Shown here: piece by piece, positions 14,712-23,515 of the stretch | Layout: every line of letters begins with the position of its first letter | Numbering within the stretch: position 1 is the first letter of the stretch | Assembly: GCA_016209015.1 (NCBI GenBank) | Contig: JACQWY010000035.1 | Span: forward strand, 62,001-126,000 | DNA length: 64,000 bases | Source of the DNA: Gammaproteobacteria bacterium | GTDB lineage: Bacteria > Pseudomonadota > Gammaproteobacteria > Ga0077536 | Reading direction: 5' to 3' | The notes under the pieces: generated by a model | Told to the model about the DNA's origin: nothing | Seen by the model: the letters and a program-made list of their open reading frames with translations, nothing else | Databases searched by the model: none | Position numbers and translations under genes: made by a program

Positions 14712-15730
14712 GGGGATTCCGTCTTGTGCTGCTGGAAACGATGGACGGCGCGAATGTGATCCTCGAGGCTCGCCGAAAACTCGTGCGAGCCGTCGCCGCG
14801 CGCCACGAAGTAGAGCGTGTTGCCCGGCGCGGGGTTCACGGCGGCCTTGATCGCATCTTCGCCCGGCATCGCGATCGGCGTCGGCGGCAGACCGTCGCGC
14901 GTGTAGGTATTGTACGGCGTGTCGCGTTCGAGATCGGCCCGCGTGAGATTACCGTCGAAGCACGGGCCGAGGCCGTAGATTACCGCGGGATCGGTCTGCA
15001 GCTTCATCTTCTGCTGCAGGCGGCGCACGAAGACCCCGGCGATTTCCGGGCGCTCCTCGGGCTTCGCGGTTTCCTTCTCCACGATCGACGCGACGACGAG
15101 CGCCTGCTCCGGCTCCGTGAACGGCAGATCCCCCGCGCGGCCCGCCCAGTAACGTTCGAGCAGCTCCTGCATGCGTTTGTGCGCGGTGCGCAGGATTTCG
15201 AGGTCCTTGCTGCCCGCGGGATAGAAATACGTCGACGGGAAGAACTGACCCTCGGGCGACGTGCCCGGCGCGCCGAGCTTCGTCATCACTTCCTCGTCCT
15301 CGAGTCCGGCGATCGTCGCGACGAGCGCGGGCTGGCGCGCGAGCACCTTGCGCAACTCCCGGAACGTCGTGCCTTCGATGAAGCGCACCTGGAATATCTT
15401 GATCTCGCCGCGCTGGAACTTGCCGAGCAGCAGGCGCGGCGTATCGCCGGTGCGTACCTCGTAGATGCCGGCCTGCAGGCGCTCCGCGATGCCGAGCCGC
15501 GCGGCTTCGAGCTCGAAGAAGATCGGTCGCGACAGCCAACCCTCGGCGGCGAGGCCGTCCGCGATGCGCGGCAGCGTCTGGCCGTGTTTGATCTCGAAGA
15601 GCGTGGCGCCCTCGGCGAGCACCACGGGCGCGTCGAGTGATTTCTGCATCTGGGTCCAGAACGCGTAAGCGAAAGCGGCGAGCGCCAGCAGGACGACGCC
15701 GACGCCGGGCAGCGTGCGCTTCACGTTCAC
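14708..15730 (-). CDS. mltG: Endolytic murein transglycosylase MltG (YceG-like)
   Basis: 340-residue inner membrane lytic transglycosylase that cleaves nascent glycan strands. One N-terminal membrane segment (VGVVLLALAAFAYAFW), a LysM-like part (FEIKHGQTLPRIADGLAAEG) and the catalytic region with Glu in ASIVEKETA. The ORF track starts it far upstream in a shadow; the GTG at 15730 is chosen because it overlaps the pabC stop as GTGA and has AGAGG 8 nt upstream. A second GTG six bases later is possible. pabC-mltG-tmk is a conserved order. Confidence 0.93.
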   Translation of the reverse strand: MNVKRTLPGVGVVLLALAAFAYAFWTQMQKSLDAPVVLAEGATLFEIKHGQTLPRIADGLAAEGWLSRPIFFELEAARLGIAERLQAGIYEVRTGDTPRLLLGKFQRGEIKIFQVRFIEGTTFRELRKVLARQPALVATIAGLEDEEVMTKLGAPGTSPEGQFFPSTYFYPAGSKDLEILRTAHKRMQELLERYWAGRAGDLPFTEPEQALVVASIVEKETAKPEERPEIAGVFVRRLQQKMKLQTDPAVIYGLGPCFDGNLTRADLERDTPYNTYTRDGLPPTPIAMPGEDAIKAAVNPAPGNTLYFVARGDGSHEFSASLEDHIRAVHRFQQHKTESP

Positions 15731-16548
15731 GGCACGAGCCTCTCGACCGTGAAGTGATGGCGCAGGCGCTCGAGCGCCGCACACGGCGCGTAGCGATGCT
15801 CGATGCCGGTCGCGTCCACGAACGCGGCGACGGGCCAGAGACCGACGAGCGCGTTCGTGAGGAAGACGGCGTCGGCCGCGATCAAATCCGCTGTCATCAG
15901 CGTCGCGACGTGCGGTGCGAGTCCGCAGCGGGAGGCCCGGTCGAGCACGAGACCGCGCATGATGCCGGCGATGCCGCATTCCCCGAGATCGGGAGTCGCG
16001 AGCGTCGCGCCGCGGATCGCGAAGACGTTCGTGCGCGTGCCCGCGACGCAATGTCCACGGTCGTCGCGCATCAGCGCCTCGTCGACGTCGAGGGCATCGA
16101 GCTCGGCCGCGCCGAGCACTTGCTCGAGCCGGTTGAGGTGCTTGAGCCCGGCGAGCGCGGGATTGCGCCCGAGGCGCATCGCGCAGAGTCCGAGCCGCGC
16201 CGGAGCCGAGGCGAGAGCGGGCCACGGCAGGCGCTGCACGATGCGCGTCGGCCGCGCAGCGGGCGGCGGCCGGTAGCCGCGTTCGCCGGTTCCGCGCGTG
16301 AGGGTGAGCTTCAGCACCGCGCGCGCCTCACCGGCGAGTGCGGTGTCGAGCTCACGCCCGATGAGGTCGGGATCGGGGAGAGGTATCGCGAGCCGCGCGC
16401 AGCCCTGCGTCAGGCGGTCGAGGTGGCGCGGCCAGTGCCGCAGCGCGCCGTCGACGACGGCGATCGTCTCGAACAGCCCGTCGCCATAGGCGAGGCCGCG
16501 GTCGACGACCGCGATCTGCGGCGTGACGTCACCGTTGACCAGGATCAC
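15727..16548 (-). CDS. pabC: Aminodeoxychorismate lyase
   Basis: 273-residue PLP enzyme of fold type IV that turns 4-amino-4-deoxychorismate into p-aminobenzoate and pyruvate in folate synthesis. The N-terminus VDRGLAYGDGLFET is the family signature, the PLP lysine is in LKHLNRLEQVL, and the phosphate-binding region VFLTNALVG is near the end. It lies 63 nt after fabF and overlaps mltG by 4 nt. Branched-chain aminotransferases share the fold, but the context and the DRGLxYGDGLFET motif favour PabC. Confidence 0.93.
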   Translation of the reverse strand: MILVNGDVTPQIAVVDRGLAYGDGLFETIAVVDGALRHWPRHLDRLTQGCARLAIPLPDPDLIGRELDTALAGEARAVLKLTLTRGTGERGYRPPPAARPTRIVQRLPWPALASAPARLGLCAMRLGRNPALAGLKHLNRLEQVLGAAELDALDVDEALMRDDRGHCVAGTRTNVFAIRGATLATPDLGECGIAGIMRGLVLDRASRCGLAPHVATLMTADLIAADAVFLTNALVGLWPVAAFVDATGIEHRYAPCAALERLRHHFTVERLVP

Positions 16549-16611
16549 GACCGCTGCCAGGGGATCGACCGGCGCCGGCCCGGCTCGGGCGCGGGCAGCC
16601 GGTCAGGGAAG

Positions 16612-17859
16612 TCACGCGCGGATGAAGACGAGCGTGGCGTTCGTGCCGCCGAAACCGAAGGAGTTCGAGATCACGACCTTCAGCGGCATCTGGCGCGCCA
16701 CGTTCGGGACGTAATCGAGATCGCATTCCGGATCCGGCGTGGCCAGATTGATGGTCGGCGGAGCGACCTGATCGCGCAGCGCGAGCACGGAGTACACGGC
16801 CTCGACGCCGCCCGCCGCGCCGAGCATGTGCCCGACCATGGACTTCGTCGAGCTCATCGCGAGCTTGTAGGCGTGGTCGCCGAAGAAGCGCTTCACCGCG
16901 TCGGTCTCGGCCTTGTCGCCCGCGGGCGTCGAGGTGCCGTGCGCATTGATGTACTGCACCGCGGTCTTGTCGAGCCGGGCATCGGCGAGCGCGAGCGACA
17001 TGCACTCCGCCGCGCCTTCGCCGTTCGGCGACGGAGCGGTCATGTGGTAAGCATCGCTGTTCATGCCGAAGCCGGCGAGCTCGGCATAGATGCGCGCGCC
17101 GCGCGCCTTGGCGTGCTCGTATTCCTCGATCACCATCACGCCCGCGCCGTCGCTCAGCACGAAGCCGTCGCGATCCTTGTCCCAGGGCCGGCTCGCGCGC
17201 TCCGGATCGTCGTTGCGCGTCGACAGCGCGCGCGCCGAGGCGAAGCCGCCGATGCCCGTCGGGCAGGTCGCGTGCTCGGCACCGCCGGCAACCATGATGT
17301 CGACGTCGCCACGTTCGATCGAGCGCGCCGCGAGACCGATGCTGTGCGCACCCGTCGAGCAGGCGCTCACGATCGCGTAGTTCGGACCGCGGATGCCGTA
17401 TTTGATCGAGAGGTTGCCGGCAATCATGTTGATGATGTTGCTCGGCACGAAGAACGGGGAAATCTTGCGGGGGCCGCCATCGAGGAAAGACTGATAGCCT
17501 TTCTCGATGCCGGGCAGACCGCCGATGCCGGAACCGATCACGATGCCGATGCGACGGCTGTTCGCTTCCGTCACCTCGATGCCGGCGTCTTCGATCGCCT
17601 GGATGCCGGCCGCCATGCCGAAATGGATGAACGGATCCATCTTCCGCGCTTCTTTCGGCTGAATGTACTGCGCGACATCGAAGTTCTTGATGGTGCCGCC
17701 GAATCGGGTCGCGAACTCGGAGACGTCGAACGACGTGATCGGACCGATGCCGCTACGCCCGGCGAGGATGTTGTCCCAGGATTCCACGACGGTATTTCCG
17801 TTCGGTGAAATCAAACCCAGGCCCGTAACGACAACGCGACGACGCGACAATGTACTCAC
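16612..17859 (-). CDS. fabF: 3-oxoacyl-ACP synthase II (KAS II)
   Basis: 415-residue condensing enzyme that elongates acyl-ACP with malonyl-ACP. The Cys-His-His triad is visible: Cys167 in SACSTG, His in [11 protein letters not shown] and His in [10 protein letters not shown]. The C-terminal NSFGFGGTN loop is present. It follows acpP at 87 nt, with a hairpin in the gap that may lower transcription of fabF relative to acpP. Normal length. Confidence 0.97.
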   Translation of the reverse strand: MSTLSRRRVVVTGLGLISPNGNTVVESWDNILAGRSGIGPITSFDVSEFATRFGGTIKNFDVAQYIQPKEARKMDPFIHFGMAAGIQAIEDAGIEVTEANSRRIGIVIGSGIGGLPGIEKGYQSFLDGGPRKISPFFVPSNIINMIAGNLSIKYGIRGPNYAIVSACSTGAHSIGLAARSIERGDVDIMVAGGAEHATCPTGIGGFASARALSTRNDDPERASRPWDKDRDGFVLSDGAGVMVIEEYEHAKARGARIYAELAGFGMNSDAYHMTAPSPNGEGAAECMSLALADARLDKTAVQYINAHGTSTPAGDKAETDAVKRFFGDHAYKLAMSSTKSMVGHMLGAAGGVEAVYSVLALRDQVAPPTINLATPDPECDLDYVPNVARQMPLKVVISNSFGFGGTNATLVFIRA

Positions 17860-17888
17860 CTCGAATTGAATGCTTCCCTAGAAACGCG

Positions 17889-17924
17889 AAAGGCCGCGGT
17901 GACTGACATCAGAGCGCGGCCTTT
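17889..17924 (-). terminator. Hairpin between acpP and fabF (attenuator-like)
   Basis: Perfect 10-bp inverted repeat, aaaggccgcg and cgcggccttt, with a 16-nt loop that itself can form a small ctga/tcag stem on the minus strand. It sits in the acpP-fabF gap. There is only a short T run after the stem, so partial termination is more likely than complete stopping. Confidence 0.6.
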
Positions 17925-17946
17925 CTCCACCAAGGGTGGTATGAAG

Positions 17947-18183
17947 CTATGCCAGATTTGCCGTGATGTAGTCGATGGCCTGCTGAACCGTGGTAATTTT
18001 TTCTGCTTCTTCGTCTGGGATTTCGGTTTTGAATTCTTCTTCCAGCGCCATCACCAGCTCTACCGTGTCAAGAGAATCCGCGCCGAGGTCGTCAACGAAT
18101 GACGCTTCATTGGTCACTTCTTCTTCTTTGACGCCTAGCTGTTCTATGACGATTTTTTTGACACGTTCTTCAACGCTACTCAT
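17947..18183 (-). CDS. acpP: Acyl carrier protein
   Basis: 78-residue acidic carrier protein that holds growing acyl chains on phosphopantetheine. The attachment serine is Ser37 in GADSLDT. The Shine-Dalgarno GGGAGG lies about 11 nt upstream of ATG. It stands between fabG (163-nt gap) and fabF. Its codon use is less GC-biased than that of its neighbours, as often seen for highly expressed genes. AcpS, the enzyme that charges it, is encoded at 29.4-29.8 kb. Confidence 0.98.
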   Translation of the reverse strand: MSSVEERVKKIVIEQLGVKEEEVTNEASFVDDLGADSLDTVELVMALEEEFKTEIPDEEAEKITTVQQAIDYITANLA

Positions 18184-18228
18184 TTCAGGATCATCCTCCC
18201 ATCTGCAGCCTGGGCTGCGCCGGGTGCT

Positions 18229-18256
18229 AGTTTAGTGGAAACGGAGTAACTTGCAA
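18229..18256 (-). promoter_or_regulatory. Candidate acpP promoter
   Basis: In the fabG-acpP gap the minus strand shows TTGCAA, 16-nt spacer, TAAACT, about 45 nt upstream of the acpP start. Matches are partial. An internal acpP promoter is usual in this gene cluster. Confidence 0.35.
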
Positions 18257-18346
18257 GCAAGCCCTCACCAGAGGTCCGGGCCGTGGCGGTGCGAAATCAA
18301 TCGCGCTAACCGCTTGGTCCGCATCGACAAAAGCCGAGCCTCGCCA

Positions 18347-19069
18347 TCACGCCATATACATCCCCCCATTGACGTTGACCGTCTCGCCGGTGATGTAGGC
18401 CGCGGCATCGGAGGCGAGGAACTGCACGGTGCCGGCAATCTCTTCCACCCTGCCGAGGCGTCCCGCCGGAATGCGAGCCAGCATGTGCTCGCGTTGCGCA
18501 TCCGTCAGCGCGCGCGTCATGTCGGTGTCGATCATGCCGGGCGCGACGGCGTTCACCGTGATGCCCCGGTTCGCGACTTCGAGCGCGAGCGATTTCGTGA
18601 AGCCGATGATGCCGGCCTTCGCCGCCGCGTAATTCGCCTGGCCCGCGTTGCCGGCGACGCCGACGACGGACGTGAGATTCACGATGCGGCCATAGCGCGC
18701 CTTGATCATCGGGCGGATGAAATGCCGGCAGAGCGTGAAGATCGACGTCAGGTTCGCATCCACGACTTCACGCCACTCCTCGTCCTTCATCCGCAGCAGG
18801 AGATTGTCGCGCGTGAGGCCTGCGTTGTTGACGACTATCTGCGGCGACAGCTCGGCGGCAGTCAGCGCCGCGAAGAACGCACCGACCGATTCGGCCGAGG
18901 TGACGTCGAGCTGGAACGCCTCGTGGCCCTCGCCGCGGATCGCCGCGAGCCCGCTCTCGCCCGTCGCGGTGCCGACGACGCGTGCACCGGACGTCGCGAA
19001 GGCGGCCGCGATGGCCTTGCCGATACCCCGGCTCGCGCCGGTGACCAGGACAGTGCGCTGTTCGCTCAT
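18347..19069 (-). CDS. fabG: 3-oxoacyl-ACP reductase
   Basis: 240-residue short-chain dehydrogenase that reduces 3-oxoacyl-ACP with NADPH. Cofactor motif TGASRGIGKA, NNAG motif, active Ser in NLTSVVG and Tyr/Lys in ANYAAAKAG are present. ATG 19069 overlaps the fabD stop as ATGA; the ORF track lists a 477-residue frame whose first half is only the shadow of fabD. It acts in the fatty acid elongation cycle with FabD, FabF and AcpP. Confidence 0.97.
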   Translation of the reverse strand: MSEQRTVLVTGASRGIGKAIAAAFATSGARVVGTATGESGLAAIRGEGHEAFQLDVTSAESVGAFFAALTAAELSPQIVVNNAGLTRDNLLLRMKDEEWREVVDANLTSIFTLCRHFIRPMIKARYGRIVNLTSVVGVAGNAGQANYAAAKAGIIGFTKSLALEVANRGITVNAVAPGMIDTDMTRALTDAQREHMLARIPAGRLGRVEEIAGTVQFLASDAAAYITGETVNVNGGMYMA

Positions 19070-20013
19070 GGCTGGCTCTCCAGGGCGGTGATGGCCGCGG
19101 TGATGTCGGCCGGCGCGGCGAGGCTGTAGGTCGCGAGCTCGCCCGCGCAACGCTTGACGAGCGGCGTCAGCACTTTGCCCGGACCGCATTCGACGACCGC
19201 GCGCACGCCCGATTTCGCGAACCGCTCGATGGTCTCGCTCCAGCGCACGCCGGCGGCGAGCTGGCGCACGAGGATGTCGCGGATGGCGGCGGGCTCGGGA
19301 TGCGGCTCGACGTCGACGTTGTGGATGACCGACGCGCGCGGCGTCTGGAACGCGACGCCGGCGATGCGCGGGGCGAAGCGCTCGGCGGCAGCATTCATGA
19401 GCGCGCAATGCACCGGCACGCTGACCGCGAGCGGGATGACTTTCTTCGCGCCCTTTTCCTTCGCGAGGGCGCCCGCCCGTTCGACCGCGGCGCGATCGCC
19501 GGACAGGACGACCTGGCCGGGCGCGTTCAGGTTCGCACACTGCACGATCTGGCCCTGGGCGGCTTCCTCGCAGATTGCGGTGAGCGGACCGGCATCGAGA
19601 CCGAGCACGGCGAAGACCGCGCCGCTGCCGGCGGGCACCGCTTCCTGCATGAAGCGGCCACGATCGGCGACGAGCGCGACGGCGTCCTCGTAGGCGAGCG
19701 CGCCGCTGCAGACGAGCGCGGTGTACTCGCCGAAGCTGTGACCGGCCATGAACGCGGGCTCGGGGCCGCCGTTCGCGCACCAGACGTCGAACGTCGCGAC
19801 GCTCGCGGCGAGCAGTGCCGGCTGGGTGTTCGTGGTTTTGTTGAGCTCTTCGGCCGGGCCTTCCTGGACGAGCTTCCAGAGATCGAAACCGAGTACGGCG
19901 GAAGCGCGTTCGAAGCGCTCGGCGACCGCGGGCGACACGGCCGCGAACTCACGCATCATGCCGACGGACTGTGCGCCCTGACCGGGGAAAACCATCGCGA
20001 GATCGTTACGCAT
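19066..20013 (-). CDS. fabD: Malonyl-CoA:ACP transacylase
   Basis: 315-residue enzyme that moves malonyl from CoA to ACP. GQGAQSVGM near the N-terminus, active Ser93 in GHSFGEY and catalytic His in VPVHCALM are visible. It begins directly after the plsX stop and overlaps fabG by 4 nt. Length and motifs are normal. Confidence 0.97.
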   Translation of the reverse strand: MRNDLAMVFPGQGAQSVGMMREFAAVSPAVAERFERASAVLGFDLWKLVQEGPAEELNKTTNTQPALLAASVATFDVWCANGGPEPAFMAGHSFGEYTALVCSGALAYEDAVALVADRGRFMQEAVPAGSGAVFAVLGLDAGPLTAICEEAAQGQIVQCANLNAPGQVVLSGDRAAVERAGALAKEKGAKKVIPLAVSVPVHCALMNAAAERFAPRIAGVAFQTPRASVIHNVDVEPHPEPAAIRDILVRQLAAGVRWSETIERFAKSGVRAVVECGPGKVLTPLVKRCAGELATYSLAAPADITAAITALESQP

Positions 20014-21021
20014 TCAGACTGCCTGCTGCTTCACCAGCACGTGCTCGAGCAGGCTGCTGATGCGTTCCGGAACGGCCTTGCTCACTTCGACGATGGCCTC
20101 TTCGATGGCCCGCGCATAGGACACGGCATCGGCGCTGCCGTGACTCTTGATGACGATGCCGCGCAAGCCGAGCAGACTCGCACCGTTGTACTGCCGGGGA
20201 TCGGCGCGCCGCTTCAGACCGCGCAGCGCCGGCCGGGCCACCAGCGCGCTGAGCTTCGTCCACAGATTGCGGCGGAACTCCTGCTCGGCGAAGTGCGCGA
20301 GCATGCGCGCCACGCCCTCGCTCGCCTTCAGCGCGACGTTGCCGACGAAACCGTCGCAGACGATCACGTCGTACTCGCCGGAAAAGATGTCGTTGCCTTC
20401 GACGAAGCCGCAATAGTTCAGGCCGCTCTGCTCGAGGAGCAGCGCCGTCTGCTTGACGCGATCATTGCCCTTGATCTCCTCCTCCCCGACGTTCAGGAGC
20501 CCCACGGACGGGTTCTCCTTGTTCTCGACGGCGGACGCGAGGACCGAACCCATGACGGCGAAACGGAACAGCTCCTCCGAGCTCGACTCGACGTTCGCGC
20601 CGAGATCGAGCACGTGCGTCGCGCCGCGGCTCCCGGGCAGCGTTGCGCAGATGGCCGGCCGGTCGATGCCGGGCAGGGTCTTGAGCACGAAGCGCGCGAT
20701 CGCCATCAGCGCCCCGGTGTTGCCGGCGCTCACGCAGGCGCTGACCCGCCCCTCTTTCACGAGGTCGATCGCCATGCGCATCGAGGAGCCGCGCTTGTTG
20801 CGCAGCGCGACCGAGGGCTTGTCGGTCATTTCGACGCGCTCGGTGGTGTGCACGATGTGCAGGCGCTCGTGAGCGCCGCCCGCGGCCCGGATCTCGGCCT
20901 CGTTACCGACGAGGTGCAGCTCGAGCCCCGGGTGGGCGGCCAGGACCGTGAGCGAGGCCGGCACGGTGACGCCCGGCCCATGGTCCCCGCCCATGGCATC
21001 GACGGCGATGGAGATCTTCAA
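20014..21021 (-). CDS. plsX: Phosphate acyltransferase PlsX
   Basis: 335-residue peripheral membrane enzyme that converts acyl-ACP to acyl-phosphate for phospholipid synthesis. The N-terminus ISIAVDAMGGDHGP is the family signature; ANVESSSEELFRFA and GFVGNVALKASEG are also typical. It lies between rpmF (67 nt upstream) and fabD (no gap), the standard order. Confidence 0.96.
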   Translation of the reverse strand: MKISIAVDAMGGDHGPGVTVPASLTVLAAHPGLELHLVGNEAEIRAAGGAHERLHIVHTTERVEMTDKPSVALRNKRGSSMRMAIDLVKEGRVSACVSAGNTGALMAIARFVLKTLPGIDRPAICATLPGSRGATHVLDLGANVESSSEELFRFAVMGSVLASAVENKENPSVGLLNVGEEEIKGNDRVKQTALLLEQSGLNYCGFVEGNDIFSGEYDVIVCDGFVGNVALKASEGVARMLAHFAEQEFRRNLWTKLSALVARPALRGLKRRADPRQYNGASLLGLRGIVIKSHGSADAVSYARAIEEAIVEVSKAVPERISSLLEHVLVKQQAV

Positions 21022-21088
21022 GGTCTGGAAGACTTGGCTGGCGGGCTGGCGCGGAAGGCTTGCGGCGGCGTGCTGGAGCGGGGACGGA

Positions 21089-21268
21089 TTACTGGGTCTT
21101 CTCGGGGAGCACGCGCTTGCCGCGGTAGTAACCTTCCGGGCTGACGTGATGACGCCGATGCGTTTCGCCGGTCGTCGGCTCCTCGGACAGCGCCGGGTTC
21201 TTCAGGCGATCGTGCGAACGGCGCATGCCGCGGCGCGAGGGGGTGGTACGGTCTTGCTGTACGGCCAT
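21089..21268 (-). CDS. rpmF: 50S ribosomal protein L32
   Basis: 59 residues, below the ORF track cut-off and so missing from it. Translation starts [20 protein letters not shown] and ends KRVLPEKTQ; the N-terminal basic motif and [12 protein letters not shown] are L32 hallmarks. Like E. coli L32 it has no zinc cysteines. GAGTGAG precedes ATG by 5 nt. yceD-rpmF-plsX is a widely conserved order. Confidence 0.96.
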   Translation of the reverse strand: MAVQQDRTTPSRRGMRRSHDRLKNPALSEEPTTGETHRRHHVSPEGYYRGKRVLPEKTQ

Positions 21269-21335
21269 GGGGACTCACTCTGCAAATTGAGGCGCCGTAT
21301 GATAGGGGAACTTCGTCCAGGACTGAAGCCCCGCG

Positions 21336-21887
21336 TCAGTGTGACCCGTCTTCCGCGGGCTTCTCCTTCAGCAACTTGTCGAGACCGGCGAAGGGTTTCC
21401 TGGTCCCCGCGGGCGGCGGATCGCCCGCCGGCGCGGCCGCTCCGGGAGCCCGGCACGCCTCGAACTCGTGATGCGGAATCATCGGGCAGGACAGCAGCGC
21501 CTCGTCTTCGAGGAAGCTCGCGAGCCTGAATCCCTCCGGGCCGACGACGACCGGCTCGACCTCGGGATCCGCGGCGGGATCCGCATCGAGGGCCAGCGCT
21601 TCGGCCTCGGTGCACAACACCGACTCGAACTCGCGGTGCAGGGTCAGTGTGAGGGGCTGCAGGCAGCGCTGACAGGTCGTGCCGAGCGCGACCGCGAGCT
21701 GCCCTCCGACGCGCGGCCGCCCCTGCGAATCCCGGTCGAAGGCGACGCGCGCGGAGAGTGCGGATTGCACTTGATATACTTCCGCGAGCCGCGTGAGCCG
21801 CTCGGCGGAAAGCTGACCTTCGAGAACGCCGGCATGCGACACGAGCCGCTCGACGTCGACGGTTTCGGGTAATTCCAGGGCGCTCAT
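21336..21887 (-). CDS. yceD: YceD/DUF177 family protein
   Basis: 183-residue DUF177 protein; family members sit upstream of rpmF and are linked to 23S rRNA synthesis or stability in bacteria and plastids. The core TTCQRCLQPL with a CxxC pair is visible at about 70-79, and an acidic region follows. Start ATG 21887 has GGAAG upstream; the longer ORF is a shadow of maf. The C-terminal part is Pro/Ala-rich and looks variable. Confidence 0.9.
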   Translation of the reverse strand: MSALELPETVDVERLVSHAGVLEGQLSAERLTRLAEVYQVQSALSARVAFDRDSQGRPRVGGQLAVALGTTCQRCLQPLTLTLHREFESVLCTEAEALALDADPAADPEVEPVVVGPEGFRLASFLEDEALLSCPMIPHHEFEACRAPGAAAPAGDPPPAGTRKPFAGLDKLLKEKPAEDGSH

Positions 21888-21931
21888 GGCCGATCTTCCT
21901 GCACCGAAATGAATTCCGGACGCCTGCCGCG

Positions 21932-22555
21932 ATGACCGACGCCTCCCCGTTGCGCCCCTGCGCCCGCACGCTCGTGCTGGCCTCCTCGTCGGCGTATCGC
22001 CGCGCCCTGCTCGAGCGCCTGCGCCTGCCGTTCGAGTCCGCGAGCCCGGACGTCGACGAGAGCCGCCTGGCCGGCGAAACCCCGGCAGCGCTCGTCGAAC
22101 GGCTCGCGGCGCTGAAAGCCCGGGCACTCGCCGGGCGCTTCCCCGACGCGTTGATCATCGGCAGCGACCAGGTCGCCGCCGTCGACGGGCACGTCGTCGG
22201 CAAGCCCGGCGACCACGCCACCGCGGCGCGTCAACTCGCGCTCGCGAGCGGCCGCACGCTCCGCTTCCATACCGGCGTCGCCGTCCTCGACAGTCGGACC
22301 GGCCGCTGCGCGGGCCGGCTCGTGAGCTGCGACGTCGCGTTCCGCACGCTCTCGCCCGAGCAGATCGAAGCCTACCTCGCCGCGGAACAACCCTACGACT
22401 GCGCGGGCAGCTTCAAGTCCGAGCTGCTCGGCACGGCGCTCTGCACGCGCATCACGAGCGACGATCCGAGCGCGCTCGTCGGCCTGCCGCTCATCGCGGT
22501 GGTGGATCTCTTCGCAGACCACGGCCTCGACGTCCTCCTGCCCTCACCACGGTGA
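21932..22555 (+). CDS. yceF: Maf-family nucleotide pyrophosphatase, YceF type
   Basis: 207-residue house-cleaning pyrophosphatase. LASSSAYRRALLERL and IIGSDQVAAVDG are the Maf signatures; the form SDQV and CAGSFKSE resemble YceF, which hydrolyses 7-methyl-GTP, rather than the dTTP/UTP type. It is divergent from yceD with 44 nt between starts, and its stop overlaps the convergent sppA stop by 12 nt. Confidence 0.92.
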   Translation: MTDASPLRPCARTLVLASSSAYRRALLERLRLPFESASPDVDESRLAGETPAALVERLAALKARALAGRFPDALIIGSDQVAAVDGHVVGKPGDHATAARQLALASGRTLRFHTGVAVLDSRTGRCAGRLVSCDVAFRTLSPEQIEAYLAAEQPYDCAGSFKSELLGTALCTRITSDDPSALVGLPLIAVVDLFADHGLDVLLPSPR

Positions 22556-23515
22556 GGAGATGGCGCTGCGCAGCGAGGCCATGAGTCTCGCGCCGAAGCG
22601 CCGCGAGACTTTCTCGAAGACGTCGGCGTGGCTCGTGAAATCGACGATGTCCTCGGCGCCGATGACCTCGCGGGCGACGTAACTCGCCGAGCCGAGCGCG
22701 TCGACGAGCCCGAGCTCTAGACCGCGCTCGCCGGTCCAGACGAGCCCTGAGAACAGCTCCGGCGTGTTCTTGATGCGGTCGCGCCGGCCCTTCAGCACGG
22801 TGTCGACGAACTGCTGGTGGATTTCGCCGAGCATCTTCTTCACGTGCGCGACTTCCTGCGCGTCCTGCGGCAGGAAGGGATCGAGGAAGCCCTTGTGCTC
22901 GCCGGCCGTCAGCAGCCGCCGCTCGATCCCGAGCTTGTCGATCGCGCCGACGAAACCGAAGCCGTCCATGCGCACCCCGATCGAGCCGACGAGGCTCGCC
23001 TTGTCGGCATAGATTTCGTCGGCGGCGGTCGCGACGTAATAACCGCCCGAGGCACAGATGTCCTGAATGACCGCGTAGACCGGGATGCCGGGATGCTTGC
23101 GCTTCAGCCGGAAGATCTCGTCGTTGATGTAGCCCGCCTGCACCGGGCTGCCGCCCGGGCTGTTGATGCGGACGATGACGCCGGCCGTGCTTCCGTTCTC
23201 GAACGCCGCGCGCAGGCCGGTGACGACCGTGTCCGCGCTCGCCTCGGAACCGTCCGCGATCACGCCCTGCACGTCGACGAGCGCGGTGATCTTCTTGCCG
23301 CCCATGCTGAAATTCGCACCGAGCTTCGGCATGGAAGCGGCGAGGATCCCGAACAGGTAGAGCAGGAAGACACACTTGAAGAAGATGCCCCAGCGCCGCG
23401 CGAGGCGCTGCTCGCGCAAGGCCTCCCAGGCAAATCGCTCGGCGAAGTTCGGGGGGACGTTGCCCGGCGCGCGCGCCGGCTCCGGGGGGCGAATGGACTC
23501 CTGGTCGTTGCTCAT
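22544..23515 (-). CDS. sppA: Signal peptide peptidase SppA, short S49 type
   Basis: 323-residue S49 serine peptidase anchored in the inner membrane, degrading leftover signal peptides. One membrane segment (about 43-60), catalytic Ser156 in CASGGYY and Lys208 in GEHKGFLDPF form the expected Ser-Lys dyad. It starts within the rluC stop (ATGA) and ends 12 nt inside the convergent maf gene. The length fits the single-domain 36-kDa type. Confidence 0.93.
   Translation of the reverse strand: MSNDQESIRPPEPARAPGNVPPNFAERFAWEALREQRLARRWGIFFKCVFLLYLFGILAASMPKLGANFSMGGKKITALVDVQGVIADGSEASADTVVTGLRAAFENGSTAGVIVRINSPGGSPVQAGYINDEIFRLKRKHPGIPVYAVIQDICASGGYYVATAADEIYADKASLVGSIGVRMDGFGFVGAIDKLGIERRLLTAGEHKGFLDPFLPQDAQEVAHVKKMLGEIHQQFVDTVLKGRRDRIKNTPELFSGLVWTGERGLELGLVDALGSASYVAREVIGAEDIVDFTSHADVFEKVSRRFGARLMASLRSAISSPW

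Noticed and set aside
18347-19780. 477-residue ORF as a fused fabG
   Set aside because: The first 237 residues are the off-frame shadow of fabD; fabG starts at the ATG overlapping the fabD stop.
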